Below, in pieces: positions 12,870 to 24,974 of a stretch of DNA of 64,000 nt. This DNA comes from Dimorphilus gyrociliatus (lineage: Eukaryota; Annelida; Polychaeta; Dinophilidae), in the NCBI GenBank assembly GCA_904063045.1, contig CAJFCJ010000023.1, positions 1 through 64,000 on the forward strand, written 5' to 3'. Each line of letters begins with the position of its first letter. Position 1 is the first letter of the stretch. The notes under the pieces were generated by a model. That model saw only the letters and a list, made by a program, of their open reading frames with translations, was not told the origin of the DNA and did no database searches. A program made the position numbers and the translations under genes.

Positions 12870-14953
12870 TTATTCGTTATTCATTAATTTTACTCTTATT
12901 TGTTGTCCATATTTTACATTTAGTATTTTATATTGTCTAGAATCGGATTTTTCAGAATCAGTATCTTCTGTATCTAGTAGAAAAATAGATTAATAGTTAG
13001 ATTAGTTAATTAGTTAGTATCGTCATTTGTATACAAACTTCTATTAACTGTTAGTTTGCATTGGGATATTATACTACCAATTTCATTTTCAGCTCTGCAT
13101 TCTATATTTCCTTCTTCTAGTTTTTGAACAGATTTCATTATTAATTTACAATTATTATTTAATAGTTGATTCTTATATCCGTCAAATATTTCTCTTCCAC
13201 CTCTATACCATCTTACGTTGGGATGTGGATTTCCCACAACTTCACAATCGAACATTGCAACAGACCCCTCGCTGATTATAACATTCGTCGGATGCCTAGT
13301 AAATCTTGGTAATGATAGTTCTATTATGGATTATCAATTATTAATGAAAGGTAAAATTGAATAAGGGTAGTAAGAATCTATTACCGTAACTCTCTTTCCA
13401 CATAAAGGCGTCCGAATAGCCTGAAAATTTACCTATATTTTTACCGTCCAGTGCTAATCCAACTCTAAATTGATAACAATAACCAGGAGTCAAGTGCTTT
13501 AGTACTATCGACTGAGAATTTACTGGAAATCTAATTGTTCTAACGAATCTGGTTCCTCGAATCTCTCTTTGTTCAATAATAAGATTTTTTGCATTTTGTA
13601 CATATTCATTTATTTTTAATATAACTTTTCCATCTTTTTGTCTAACAATTTGTGGAATTTTTGGTACTTGGATATCTGTTTCTGTGTCGGTAAAGCAATA
13701 ACGATAAATCATTTTTTGTTTATTGTTTTTGTAATTGAAAAGCAGGTTAGTTTTTATTAATATTACATTATTACCTTTGACCTCTTTTAAAATAACTGGT
13801 TCACCAAGAAATGATGGTTCGCTTTGTCCAAATAAAGTAATATTACTTAATCTGAACCAATATTTAATACCAGACGTTAAATTGACCAATTCGCAATCTT
13901 TTGCTGTTGAAGGAATGTCGGAAACTTTTTCCCATCTTTCATATTTTGTTTATGGAATAAAATAACGATTAGGCAACGAAATTTAAGATTAAAACCTGTT
14001 TTTTGTTTTTTTACCTATCTTTCTTTTCATGCATCATTTCTAAAAGGTAATGATCTACAGGAATTTTAGAAGAGTTTTTAGGGCATTCCCAATATAAACA
14101 AACTCTTCCTCTTCCAATTTGAGAAGCTGATAACTTCACAGGACCCTGAGGCTTATCTTCAAAGAGAAAAGGAAAGAACAAAAAACTTCATTTTTTCTTT
14201 GTATCCACTTAATAAGGTAATTTAATACTTACCCGCTAAATTACGTTTATCTCCGTAGTGTGATCCATTTCTTTCATTCCAATTACGACATTTAACAATG
14301 GAATCCGTATCGCTTCCCTCGTCCCTTTCTTTTTGTAGGCCAACTTTAAAAGCGTTTATTTCATTGAAATCTCGACGACAGTCAATTACAATACTACTAT
14401 CCAAATCGAGATTAATCTACAATTGAATAAATAAGGATAACTAGAATGGTTTCAACTTAAAATCTATGATATATGGATTAGTATAGCAACAAAAAGGAAA
14501 AAGAAAAACTGGAACTCATTAACCAGTTTATTTTACAAGTTTTATTTTTGAAAGAAATTCAAGTGGTGTCGATATATTTCTTTACCATTTGCTTATCGAA
14601 TTATTTACAGTTAACTATAGAAATTATATGGATCTTTTCGTATTATCTTTTTAAATAAATATTTGATTAATAGATTATTAAAAAGATATCGTCGAGTTTG
14701 TTCTTGCGCAAAATTTTGTATCAAATTCAAGATGGAAATTATAAGGATTGTATAATGGAAACAATCGATTATTCAATCTATTCAATCTTTTTAAAAGCCT
14801 TACCCGAAATGGTAATTCTTCAACAAAAACCGGTGGTAAATTTTTAGATGCCTTACAATTGACCTGCAAATCGTCATCTTCGTACATTTCAACATTCCTT
14901 TGTAGTTTCTTTATAAAAACTGGCTTCATTTTTTGTTCTTTAGCCTTCTCCAT
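12870..14953 (-). CDS. FnIII and Ig domain protein
   Basis: Seven exons: 14953-14804, 14416-14233, 14156-14015, 13935-13775, 13681-13385, 13320-13039, 12973-12870. They sum to 1320 nt, 439 residues, with consistent phases. Residues 1-50 look like the A-B strands of an Ig domain (KPVFIKKLQ, LQVNC). Residues 51-111 fit no domain. Two FnIII domains follow (about 112-212, with LYWECP and YWFRL, and 215-312, with YCYQFRV), then a good I-set Ig (314-405: AMFDCEV, VRWYRGG, NIECRAENE) and a 34-residue tail. The 387-nt gap between exons 1 and 2 could hide a small exon completing the first Ig. The ATG follows a likely 3' splice site (TATTTCTAG), so the 5' UTR is probably spliced. A myomesin-like domain order is superficial. 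Confidence 0.72.
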
Positions 14954-15109
14954 GCAACTATTCGGCGAAAAGCTTGGGCTAGAAATAAAAATTATCATAT
15001 ATTCTCATATTTATTTAGGCTATCCAGGTATGCATGCAACCGGCAAACACTTTGCAGTCTGCCCTTACTGCAGTTCGGGAGTCTGGCTCGTTGTTTTCAT
15101 ACTTGTGTT

Positions 15110-15123
15110 GTAACCATGGCAAC
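15110..15123 (+). promoter_or_regulatory. RFX X-box upstream of the FnIII/Ig gene
   Basis: The plus strand reads GTAACCATGGCAAC, a perfect X-box (GTNRCC-NN-RGYAAC). It lies 157 bp upstream of the minus-strand ATG at 14953. X-boxes act in both orientations. The neighbouring Ig gene has the same element at 12065-12078. Confidence 0.75.
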
Positions 15124-15402
15124 GAACATTTGGATTGCAGTTTTTCATATCATTTTTGACTTATTCATTAGCTAAAGCCTAAAGTAGAATAATAAAAAAG
15201 TTTTATTGTTCTCTTTTCAACAATTTCTTCTAAATTTCTATATACAAAAACAGTTTTATTACGATAAAAAACTGTGTATTAAAAGAATATACTGTATATA
15301 AAACAAACATAGAGGTATTGGAATGGACACAATTTATATACTGTATATAGAATTTATATTGTTTGCTTTCCTTTCTTTCAACTAACTTTAGATTGTATCC
15401 AA
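15124..15402. other. Short intergenic with two TATATACTGTATA motifs
   Basis: This separates the FnIII/Ig gene promoter from the GPCR 3' end. Near-palindromic TATATACTGTATATA-like motifs occur at about 15290 and 15340. No gene is seen. Confidence 0.5.
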
Positions 15403-16380
15403 TTAACATTTTGTTTTAGTTGATTTTAAACAAAAACATTGTTTAATTCTATTCAATTTCAATAAGAGACTGCATTTAAAATCTTTATTAGTTGTCCCAT
15501 AGATAATACTATTAAAGAATCCATTCAGAGCTAGAACATAAATTGAAATTATACTAAATAAGTTATTACCATTTTGTCTTAAAAGAAATATAATTATTAT
15601 ATCAACAACAGTTGGAGTCCATGATAAGTAAAATGTCATTACAATTAAAAATAGGGTTTTCATTCCTTTCATACTATTTGATGATTTATTATTTCTAATT
15701 GCCATATTTAAATTTGTAATTCTCATTAATCTCTTTTTAATAATCGCAATATGGATAAAAATAAAACAAAGTAGAAAAGTTGTTACACCATATTCAAGAA
15801 AGAAGCCTGTAGTCCATAAAATTATGTTATCTTCTAGTGTGATTACACATAAAAAAGGGGAAAGGTATAGTTTGGCACCATTGCTTCTCATAGCCAATGT
15901 AATACCCAGAACGTGAAATATTACATTTAAAAGTACCAATATCATAGCCTTCTTCTTATTGACAAACCTCTGATATAGCATTGGTTTGGATATAAATGCA
16001 TACCTATCCAAGTTTAAAAACAATAAGGTTAAAATTGAAAATCCACTTGCTGCAGGGAACAATGTAGCTTGTATTAAGCAGTTACGTTTCGATAACTTCT
16101 TTGTTAAATCGGCAATGAGTGTTGACCAACAAAGAAACACTCCAAATAAAATATCCGCAGTGGACAGTATTAGCATAAGTAAACCATTTACGTTGTATAA
16201 TTTTGTTGTTGTTAAAATGGTACTGATGGTGCAAATATTTGCAATTAAAATTAGAGCAAAAATCAAATAACTGCACCGGTAAATCATATGAATATCCGGC
16301 ACCAAAATATATTCGTTTTCCGTTTCGTTGACAACGGGACAATAGAAACAGGTATAGTTGTATTCACTCTTAAAGTTCAT
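15403..16380 (-). CDS. Orphan class A (rhodopsin-like) GPCR, copy 1
   Basis: A single exon of 325 residues. The ATG at 16380 is preferred; the frame extends only to a GTG at 16401. The N-terminus carries YNYTCFYCP, an N-glycosylation site with a CxxC, and seven hydrophobic segments follow. LNLDRY marks the end of TM3. TM6 has SWTP in place of CWxP, and TM7 has NSIIYG in place of NPxxY. The intronless form and these variants are shared with the GPCR at 44125-45090, so both belong to one lineage-specific family. Ligand unknown; the short N-terminus allows a peptide or small-molecule ligand. Confidence 0.82.
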   Translation of the reverse strand: MNFKSEYNYTCFYCPVVNETENEYILVPDIHMIYRCSYLIFALILIANICTISTILTTTKLYNVNGLLMLILSTADILFGVFLCWSTLIADLTKKLSKRNCLIQATLFPAASGFSILTLLFLNLDRYAFISKPMLYQRFVNKKKAMILVLLNVIFHVLGITLAMRSNGAKLYLSPFLCVITLEDNIILWTTGFFLEYGVTTFLLCFIFIHIAIIKKRLMRITNLNMAIRNNKSSNSMKGMKTLFLIVMTFYLSWTPTVVDIIIIFLLRQNGNNLFSIISIYVLALNGFFNSIIYGTTNKDFKCSLLLKLNRIKQCFCLKSTKTKC

Positions 16381-17535
16381 CTTGAAATAACTTTGTACCA
16401 CTAGTAAACAATTGAAAAACTATTGTGATATAAACTCATAAGATTAATTTTAGGTACCTGGAAAATATACTTTAATTATTCTTGATGATGTAAAATTGAA
16501 AAGAAGATCAGATAATCAATTTTCTTTTTGTCTTTGTGTAACCCTGACAACTTGTAGCTTGAAAAAAAATTGAAAAAATAAGGGAGAAAGAAAAAGAGAG
16601 ATATATAGATCCAAGGAGGTAAAGTCTATCTGCACAGAAAGACAGAGTGACAGAGATTGAGGCCACTCACATACAGGAGATGACAGAGACGGACACATAG
16701 GGAACAACAAATCAGAAAAAAATGCTGTATCTTTCACTTATACTTATTAAAATTAAAAAAACTGAAGGATGAAAAGAAATATTAATGCCTGAAAAGAAGA
16801 GGAAACCGTTTATTGGTTCCTATCTTCTTCCTGTTGAACAATCTATCAATGTCAAGTATATACTGAAAAGGCACCTTCATCCGTAAAGGCGTATGTCTCT
16901 TTAACATAAAGAATAGGATAAAAATTGTGTACGTTGTAAAATATTTACTTTAAAGAAGTGTTTAATAACATTTCATTTTTTCTATTTTATATCAATCTAT
17001 GAATAATTAAAGAGGACAACCAAACCTAATAATTAATATGAACGTATAACTTTGAGGTTTTTATAAGGGAGAAAGGGAGTTTTCACTCTAGATTGTCTTG
17101 ATAAACATACAAATCTCTTTTTTCGTTTTACTGTTTTGTTTTTTCTTTCTGGTAGCGCCACCTTATTTATTTGGAGTAAGAATCATACTACATGTTTCTA
17201 TCTACTATCATTATCTATTTTCTTATTTTGATAGGGAATAAATAAATTTACTATTCTATTTAATTTATTCAAGCATAAATCAGATCGCACTGTAAGTATT
17301 TCGAGTATTTTAATTATCATTTGCATCCGAAAATGAAGAATTTAAAAAAATATAGGTCAAAGTAAAATAAACGCCTCATTATATAATGGATCTTTGATTG
17401 ATGGTGGAAAAACTCCAATTATTAGTCAAAAATGATAATTCCAATGAAAATTCACAATTGGACTGTGCTAATATGAGTTTATATTTACAATCTTTCATTT
17501 ACAGTAATAGAAACTACTACCGTTGGGAAAAAGAA
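16381..17535. other. Intergenic between divergent GPCR and phosphatase genes
   Basis: About 1.15 kb containing both upstream regions. A plus-strand run from the ATG at 17401 is open into the phosphatase but has no signal peptide, so it is read here as 5' UTR or an alternative start. A GA-rich patch lies near 16580-16610. Confidence 0.5.
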
Positions 17536-19057
17536 ATGTCGGCTAAGGATATCATTATTCTCTCTATATTCTTAACAGTGTTAATAGAGAGAAGCTTTGA
17601 ATATTGCTCTACGGAAGAAAAATCTAATAGACATTATGGAACTTATACGTCATACGATAATTCATTCGAAGAGAGTCAGTTGACTAATTTGAACAGTAAT
17701 GTAACAATGATATATTTCATTGGGAGGCATGGTTCCAGACAGGAAAGTGGTAGTGGAATTCGAAACTGGAGAAAGTATTTACCCGAATTACAAGAAATAT
17801 TAGAGAAAAACCAATTGGCAGTTGATGTTTGTAGAGAAGATATTGAATCCATTATTAATTGGAAGTTAAATATAAGCATTAAAGACAGCTATAAATTACT
17901 AGAAATTGGTAAAAATGAGCAAAAATCAATAGCGAAACGACTTTTAATCAAATTTCCGCGTTTTTTTAATAATCTTCGAAATGTTGAACAATTAGATTTT
18001 CAATCTTCAAATACTGATAGAACTTATCAATCCGCTTATGAATTTCTTTCAACTATTTTTAAGGGTAGAAATATTAGTTTTAATATTAAAAGATCGCGTA
18101 AATCAGATAACTTAATTAGGTCATACAAGAATTTCGATCCATCGTATACGAAGAGATCTGAAAAGATTCAATTAAAAATTGAGAATTTTCTCAAGTCTGA
18201 TGAGATACAAGAAATTTTAAAATCAATACCAATGGTAACAAACTTAAATTTAGATTTTCATCCTCAATTACTGTTGACTATTTGGAGGTCATGCGCATAC
18301 GAATATCTATCCTTAGAATCATCGCCATGGTGCGCAGTATTTAATGACAAAGTATTGAAAATTCTCGAATTTCTAGATGATGCCAGATACTATAACCTTC
18401 AAGGTTATGGGCTATCACCAGCTCAAAAGTCTGCTTGTGTAATTATAAGAGATGTATGGGAAAATATCCATCTGTCAAAGGCAGGTATGTATTTATTATT
18501 ATAACTATAAATACTTCCATCTCCTGTCCGTTGGTCTCTGTTAAATAGAATCTAGCAGGTTTGTTGGACGGTGGGGTCATACTGGAACAATGAATACTTT
18601 ATACACAATATTGAATCTTTTTAACCAAGATGATGATAAATTAATGATTGGAGATATTCATCCAAATCCTAAGAGAAAATGGCGAATGAGTAAGATAACG
18701 CCTATGAGTGGAAATTTAATATTTGTCCAATATTCAATAAAAGAACGCTTTTATGTAAGAATACTTTTATCTACGACAAAACAGTTATAACAATCATTTA
18801 TTGGTCTATAAACGTTTTCAATTATCTCTTCCTTTCAGATGCAAGTCTATCATAACGAAAGGATAATAAAGCTAGACAGTTGTAAAAGCGAATTATGTAG
18901 TATGAAAGAATTAAATGAATCATGGAATATGATTATTCATAATTGTAACATTGATATCAACTATTTAAATTCTAGCGGTTGTTCGTTGCATTATTCTCTT
19001 TACTTTAATCTTTTATTAATTAATTCTCTAATATTATTTTACTTAACATATATTTAA
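17536..19057 (+). CDS. MINPP-like histidine phosphatase with altered catalytic HAE motif
   Basis: Exons 17536-18484, 18549-18754 and 18839-19057 (1374 nt, 457 residues). The chosen ATG opens a clear signal peptide (AKDIIILSIFLTVLI). RHGSR at residues 64-68 is the phosphate-binding RHGxR of histidine acid phosphatases. WCAVF, the GYG segment and NLIFVQY match multiple inositol polyphosphate phosphatases, enzymes of the secretory pathway that remove phosphates from inositol polyphosphates. At 327-329, where the family has HAE, this protein has HTG, so the acidic proton donor is missing. The C-terminus ends in a hydrophobic run (LLLINSLILFYLTYI), a possible GPI signal. An upstream in-frame ATG at 17401 would add 45 residues. 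Confidence 0.85.
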
Positions 19058-19496
19058 AAAACTTGATAGAATAAAGAACAAAAAGTAGACAGAGGAATTG
19101 TCTATGTTCAGTATTCGTTAACTTTCTATGTTCAATATGGAGAGAGTAGTAATCTACATTAAAATCAATAGTAAACTATGTAAATACTCTCTTTTTAGAT
19201 GATAGCTCAACTCATATTGTTGCGTGTGTGTGTGTGTTTCAGTCTTTTTTTTAAATACAAATTGTGTGGCTAAATGTAAATTACTGCGTCACTAATTTAA
19301 CTGATTTTGATACCTTTAGATGTTGTCTCAAATTTGGAGCTATAAATCTCTACCAGTTAGTCAATAAATCCATCTTTTTGTTTAAACTAGCATCAACTAC
19401 AAACAGGTTAGACATATAGTGAATAGTTGTAACTGATTTTTGAGCAGTGAGAATGATAGATTTAGTTTCTTTTTTTATACTCTTAAAGATATTATC
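19058..19496. other. Short intergenic with TG repeat
   Basis: It holds the 3' flank of the phosphatase and the leader of the dispanin-like gene. A (TG)n run lies at about 19223-19238. Confidence 0.5.
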
Positions 19497-19970
19497 ATGG
19501 AATGGGAAGATAATAATAAACTATTATCAGAGAAACATAATGAAGGTATTCATATCGGAATCTGCAGGTCACCTCCTCCACCATACGATAACGAAGGAGT
19601 TAATAAGGATTTTCTTCAACTCAAAAAAGATAATAAAGAAATTAAAGATTTTCTAGTAAATATTAGTTTGTTTTTCTTTTGTTTTTTATTAAAAATTCTA
19701 AGTGATATTGAAATATTTTAGATTTTTAGTGTATTTTGCCTTATCTTATGGTCCTGGCCGTTTGGATTAATTGCAGTTTACTCTAGTCTCTATTGCAGAA
19801 GAGCAAAGGCAAACCATAATAATATACTAGCAAAAAAGTACTCGGGCAGAGCATTCTTGTGTAATTTATTGTCAATTCTATTCGGATTAAATAGCTACAT
19901 ACTATTAGTATATTACACATGTAGCCAAAGTAAAGGTTATGATAATCCTAATAACCCTTTAGTCAAATAA
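19497..19970 (+). CDS. Dispanin-like (CD225 domain) small membrane protein
   Basis: Exons 19497-19655 and 19722-19970, phase 0, give 135 residues. The first 53 residues are hydrophilic with a proline run (SPPPPYDN) containing PPxY. The second exon opens with a membrane segment (SVFCLILWSWPFGLIAVYSS), then a Cys-Arg-Arg/Ala loop, and a second hydrophobic helix ending in YILLVYYT. Helix WPFG..A..YS, intracellular loop and second helix are the CD225/dispanin plan shared by IFITM, PRRT and SYNDIG proteins, which act in membrane traffic and fusion control. The ATG at 19497 is the best start because upstream frame is phenylalanine-rich and unlike the family. Membership of a specific subfamily is not resolved. 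Confidence 0.72.
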
Positions 19971-21088
19971 CCTGTTTCTGAAATACAAAGCCAATATTTA
20001 TTTTTCAACTATTCATTTACTTTTAACAATGAGAAAAGTATTTTTATTTCACTTTTAGAGTCCTTGGCTCCTTTTCACTTGAATATATACACACAGCATA
20101 TACCTTTAGAGAGAGAGAAAGGGGAGAGAAAGAGAGAAAGAGAGAGAGAGAGACAGAGAGACAGAGGAGGAGGGGAGTGAGAGAAAAAAGTTTCTTTGAA
20201 CTTTTTGCTCAAGGTCATGTAGATATTCCAAAATATTATGAATGCATACTAGAGAACTAACATTGCAATTGCACAAAATGATGATAAACTACATGTATAT
20301 ATATAGAGAGAAATATGATAATTATGGATTATGAAGAAACGTAACGCTTGAGGAGGAAAAAGATAAAGAAATACACAGACATCAAATACCTGGAATTTCG
20401 GTATGAGTCATTAAAAACAAGACGAAAACTGGAACAGAACTATTTTTATAATAAACAGTATATGCATATATATAAACAACATTTTCGAGGGACAAAATAA
20501 CAGTTGTTGAGAAAATATGAACGTTCTTTTGAAAGTAGATGATAAAAAATGAAGTACACTGCAATAAGGGATTAGGCTAAAATTCATAATCGATAAAATT
20601 CTTATAGTATATATATATATATATTAGATTCGGCGCAATAGGAGAAAATTTCGTCACGAAATATTTTTTACCACGCATATTTACAATGTATTGTAAAAGG
20701 AGGCCTAGATAGAGGAGGTAGACTACGCAGAAAAAAAATTATTGTGCAATCCTTCCAGCAACCAATCCCATCAATACCACAAAAATTTTACCCATAAAAT
20801 TCTACTTATAAAAAAAATATTTGTAAAGACCTTTACCGTTAGGTTTTCTTTTCTAACAAAGAAAAAGAGAAGGTAAAAGAGAGAAACGTTTAGGAGAGAG
20901 GGGGAAAAAAAGAAGAGAATTGGATTTAAAAGAGATTATACAGACTGACTAAAACTTGAGAAAATGTATGTTATTTTAATATTCTAAATAAATTAAGCAA
21001 AAAAAAAGGTTGATTTTTTTTTCTATTTTAGAAGAAAATTATTAAAAATTAATAATAAAATTTCAATTAAAATTATTATTAAATTACA
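19971..21088. other. Intergenic with purine-rich simple repeat
   Basis: About 1.1 kb. A GA-rich tract (GAGAGA with interspersed AAAG and GACA) spans roughly 20108-20180, and a short TA run lies at 20611-20625. No coding exon seen. Confidence 0.6.
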
Positions 21089-24000
21089 ATGTTTGAAACT
21101 TGGAAAATTTTCATTATTCAAGTATTATTAACTTCAGGTACGTATCTTATATTCAATGCAATAAACCCAAAAAAAACAAGAAAAAAACCATGTCAATTAA
21201 ATTTTAATTAAATAGGAAATATCTAAACATTCTGTATCTTTTCCTACCATCTTCTCAACCATTCTAAAAGAAATTATTTAGAAATAGGATCATGGAAGTT
21301 CTCTTAGAAAATCATCGTTACTATAACTATTATTATTATTATTATTCTTGTTATCAGTACATATATACAGTATATATATATATATATTAATATTGTTTAT
21401 GCATCATCTTTTCTTTATTCAGTTTAAACACTAAAATACATACATTTACATTTATTTATTATTATTCTTAATACAATATTTCTATAGGTGAAAGACTTGT
21501 CTGGCACTGCGATTTTGATGATAGTGTTTGTCAATATTCGAATACTGAACTTGGCAAATACAACCTTTTCCAATTTCGTCGATTATCTGATTTAATACCA
21601 GATCATAGTTCCATAAATGGTTCTCTTTTTTTTAACCAGTGTTTTTATTTTTAATTAGTGACAACATTTAATCTTTATACAAACAATTTTCTAGTTATTC
21701 TCTTTAATAATAATCGCAGGTTCGTACATGTTCGCTGAAGTTAATCCTTATGAGAGGGAAGCGTATCTTATATCACCTGATCTTTCATTTCTGGATAAGA
21801 TTAAGATTAATGGAATATGCCTAGAATTCTACACTCATATAGATTTTCCCCACTTCTTAAAAGTTTACTTAGCTTTTAAATCAAGGATAGTAAAGAGAGA
21901 AATATTTTATACTTCTCCAAACCAAAACAATCTATGGGTATACCAAAAAATTCAATACGGCTCTCAAATCGATACAGTAAAATCTTCTTTCTTTGTTCTG
22001 TTTTTTTTTCTTTTATTGTTTACTTTCGTTTCATTCTATAGTTTATCATACATTTTTTTATTATATAAATAGATTATTTTTATTGCTGAGAGAGGGAAAA
22101 GAATAACTGGGGGTGTGGCTATTGATGACATAAGAATAATTGAATGTCAAGGTATAAGATTTCACTACTACTTGCTGAATAGACTGAATTTTAAATATCG
22201 ATATACAGTATAGGAGATAAACAGTATATACAGTATATATATTTATATGTTTACATTTTCGTCTTTATAGTTGCCAATGAAACTGCTGCAACGCCTTCTA
22301 AAAATGAAGAAAGTAATTCATAACATAATTCACATTCAAACGCTAAAATCTTATTGTTTTCTATTTTATTTTTGTTCAATCTGAAAAGAAAACTCCAAAA
22401 CATTACTCGAATGTTCATTCGATACCGATCTTTGTTTTTACGAACAATCATCAACTGACGAATTTAAATGGTTTGTTGGAGAGCATACTCTAACGCCTGA
22501 AACTGGTCCGCAAACTGCTCTTAGTGGAAGTTTCATTTATGTTGAAGCATCAAAAGGAGACGAAGGAAATGAAGCATATCTAAAATCGCCTATAGTAATA
22601 ATAAATCAAACGGTTTGCATAGTTTTCTTTTATCATATGTATGGCATGGACGTTGGAAATTTAATAGCAAATTTAATTATTAACGATGAGATGAATGGTG
22701 AAGAAAACATATCTAATTTTAGACACGTACTTGTAAATTCCAAACATAATCTTGGCGACATATGGAATGAATTTCGATTCAACTTTCCGAAGAAATATAT
22801 GAACAAAGTATAAAAAATTTCTTCAAAACCCTTTCCATTTGATTTTCTTATATTGTATATTCCTATATAGAAAGTTCAGTTAGAATTTATAGCTATAAGA
22901 GGTTCTGGTATAGAAGGAGATATCGCCATAGACGAAATAACACTGTTAGATGGTAATTGTCAAATATACTTTACACCAGAGGATTTAAATTGTTCTTTTG
23001 AGGTTAACGCCTGCCGATATCAGACAATATCAGAAAGTCGATTTAATTGGCGTATTGGAGATCATACCAGTACTTCAGATACTGGTCCTCAAAGACCAAT
23101 TAAAGGCATACTTTATTGCATATAACTATCCGAAAGGCCACAATAATAATTTTCTTATATTCCCTTTTATAAGGTAAATTCATTTACGCCGAAGCATCAA
23201 TGGGTAGCTGGAATGATAAGACATTTTTACAGTCTGTGAAAGTGAAATTTACTAAAGACTACTGCCTGTCATTCTATTATCAGATGTATGGAAAAGATAT
23301 GGGAAGTTTAGATATTTATTTGTTAATCTATAACTCAAATGGTACAGTTATTACAAATAAAATAGATGTATTGAAAAAAGTTGATAGCCTTGGTCTATTA
23401 TGGAGGTTGAAAACATTTAATATTCCTGAGAAAGTGTGGCAAAAAGTTTGTTTTATTTATCTATTTCCTTTTCTCTTCCTCTTTTTCTTCTAGTCTCCGA
23501 TATATTTACGTTTATTCCCATCTACTTCTTCATATTTCTTAGCCTGTTCAACTAATATTTAAAGCCATTAAAGGATTCGGTGTTGAAAGTGATGTAGCAA
23601 TTGATGAAATACAATTAACAAACGGAAAATGCTTGAAAAATTATAATCCTATTGCCCTACAATGTTCCTTTGAACAAGGCTCTTGTCAATACGAGATTGT
23701 ATCGGATAGTTCGTTTACATGGTACGTTTCCGGTGCTTTTTCGAAAACGTTCGAAACTGGACCAAATACTAAATTCTCAGGTATTTTCACTGTAATATTT
23801 CAGACAAATGTATAAATAAAATGTTCAAAAATATAGGAAACTATCTATATACGGAGTCTTCTAAAGGTAACGAAGCTTCTAAAACCTATCTAAAATCACC
23901 AAGAATCACTTTTGAAACTACTACTTGTGTGTCGTTTTATTATAATATGAACGGAAGAGAAATGGGAAGATTAAATGTTTCATTCGTGACATTTTCTAAA

Positions 24001-24974
24001 AATGGTAATGAAATATTAGAGGAGAATAAAATTCTAGAAGAGTCAAGCAACTTAGGTGATGTTTGGAATAAAATGAATTATCAAATACCCCAAAAAAGCC
24101 TCTATAGAGTTTAGATTTATTTTATTTGTTCTATTAATTTTTTTTTAAAAAAAAAAACAATTTTTATTGGAGAGATGTCGAAGTTTTTAACTATTTATAT
24201 ACGTTTCTTTTCGCAGCCTTCTCAAATTATCTTTCAAGCCACAAGAGGCAATGGTTTTAAAAGTGATATTGCTATAGACGAAATTAAAGTAACCGATGGA
24301 AAATGTATTGATATTGAAGGGGCTACTTATTTGGAATGTTCCTTCGATTTTTCATTTTGTAACTATATAGAACAGAATAATTCTAGTTTTTCCTGGTTGA
24401 TTGGAACGTACACACTGAGCTCTCAAACAGGACCGCAGTATAACTTAATAGGTTAGTGATTTAATGTAAAATATTAACAGATAATCATTATTACATTACA
24501 TTCCAACTTAGGTCCATTTGCCTACGTAGAAGCGTCAAAGGGTAAAACCAACGATCGAGCAGCTCTCTCTTCAAAAATCGTAAAATTTATTAAAACGACA
24601 TGCGTATCGTTTAATTTTCATATGTACGGAAAAGATATGGGAAGATTAATTGTGATTATAAGACTGTTCAAATCAACTGAGAAGAAAGAATATGAAAAAG
24701 TCTCCGATGCAATTATATTAAATGAAACAAGGAATTTGGGTAATATATGGAACTTTGTAAATTACGAAATAAATGGGGACTATTTACTAAAGGTAAATGA
24801 ATCATATAATTAATTAATATACCTTTAATAATTAAGCAGTATGAATTTCTTTTGTATACTTACAAATAATCTACATAGCCAGTTCAACTAATATTTGAAG
24901 CATATAAAGGACACGGATTCAGAAGCGATATTGCTATTGATGAAATTCATCTTTCAGAAAGATCTTGCAACTAA
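21089..24974 (+). CDS. Secreted protein of five MAM domains
   Basis: Thirteen exons: 21089-21137, 21488-21619, 21720-21976, 22073-22151, 22271-22312, 22389-22807, 22871-23105, 23174-23445, 23543-23780, 23837-24108, 24217-24451, 24512-24792, 24879-24974. Total 2607 nt, 868 residues. A signal peptide (KIFIIQVLL) is followed by five MAM domains, each opening with a CDFDDSVC- or CSFEQGSC-like motif and closing with (I/V)AIDEI. SxTGP, EASKG and the MYGKDMG core recur. Domains 2-5 each span about two exons with alternating phase 1 and phase 0 introns, so they arose by exon-pair duplication. There is no membrane segment, so it is probably an extracellular adhesion or matrix protein. The intron at 23106-23173 begins with GC. 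Confidence 0.88.

Noticed and set aside
17401-17535. 45-residue N-terminal extension of the MINPP-like protein
   Set aside because: A typical signal peptide starts at the ATG at 17536; the extension would bury it and shows no conserved features.
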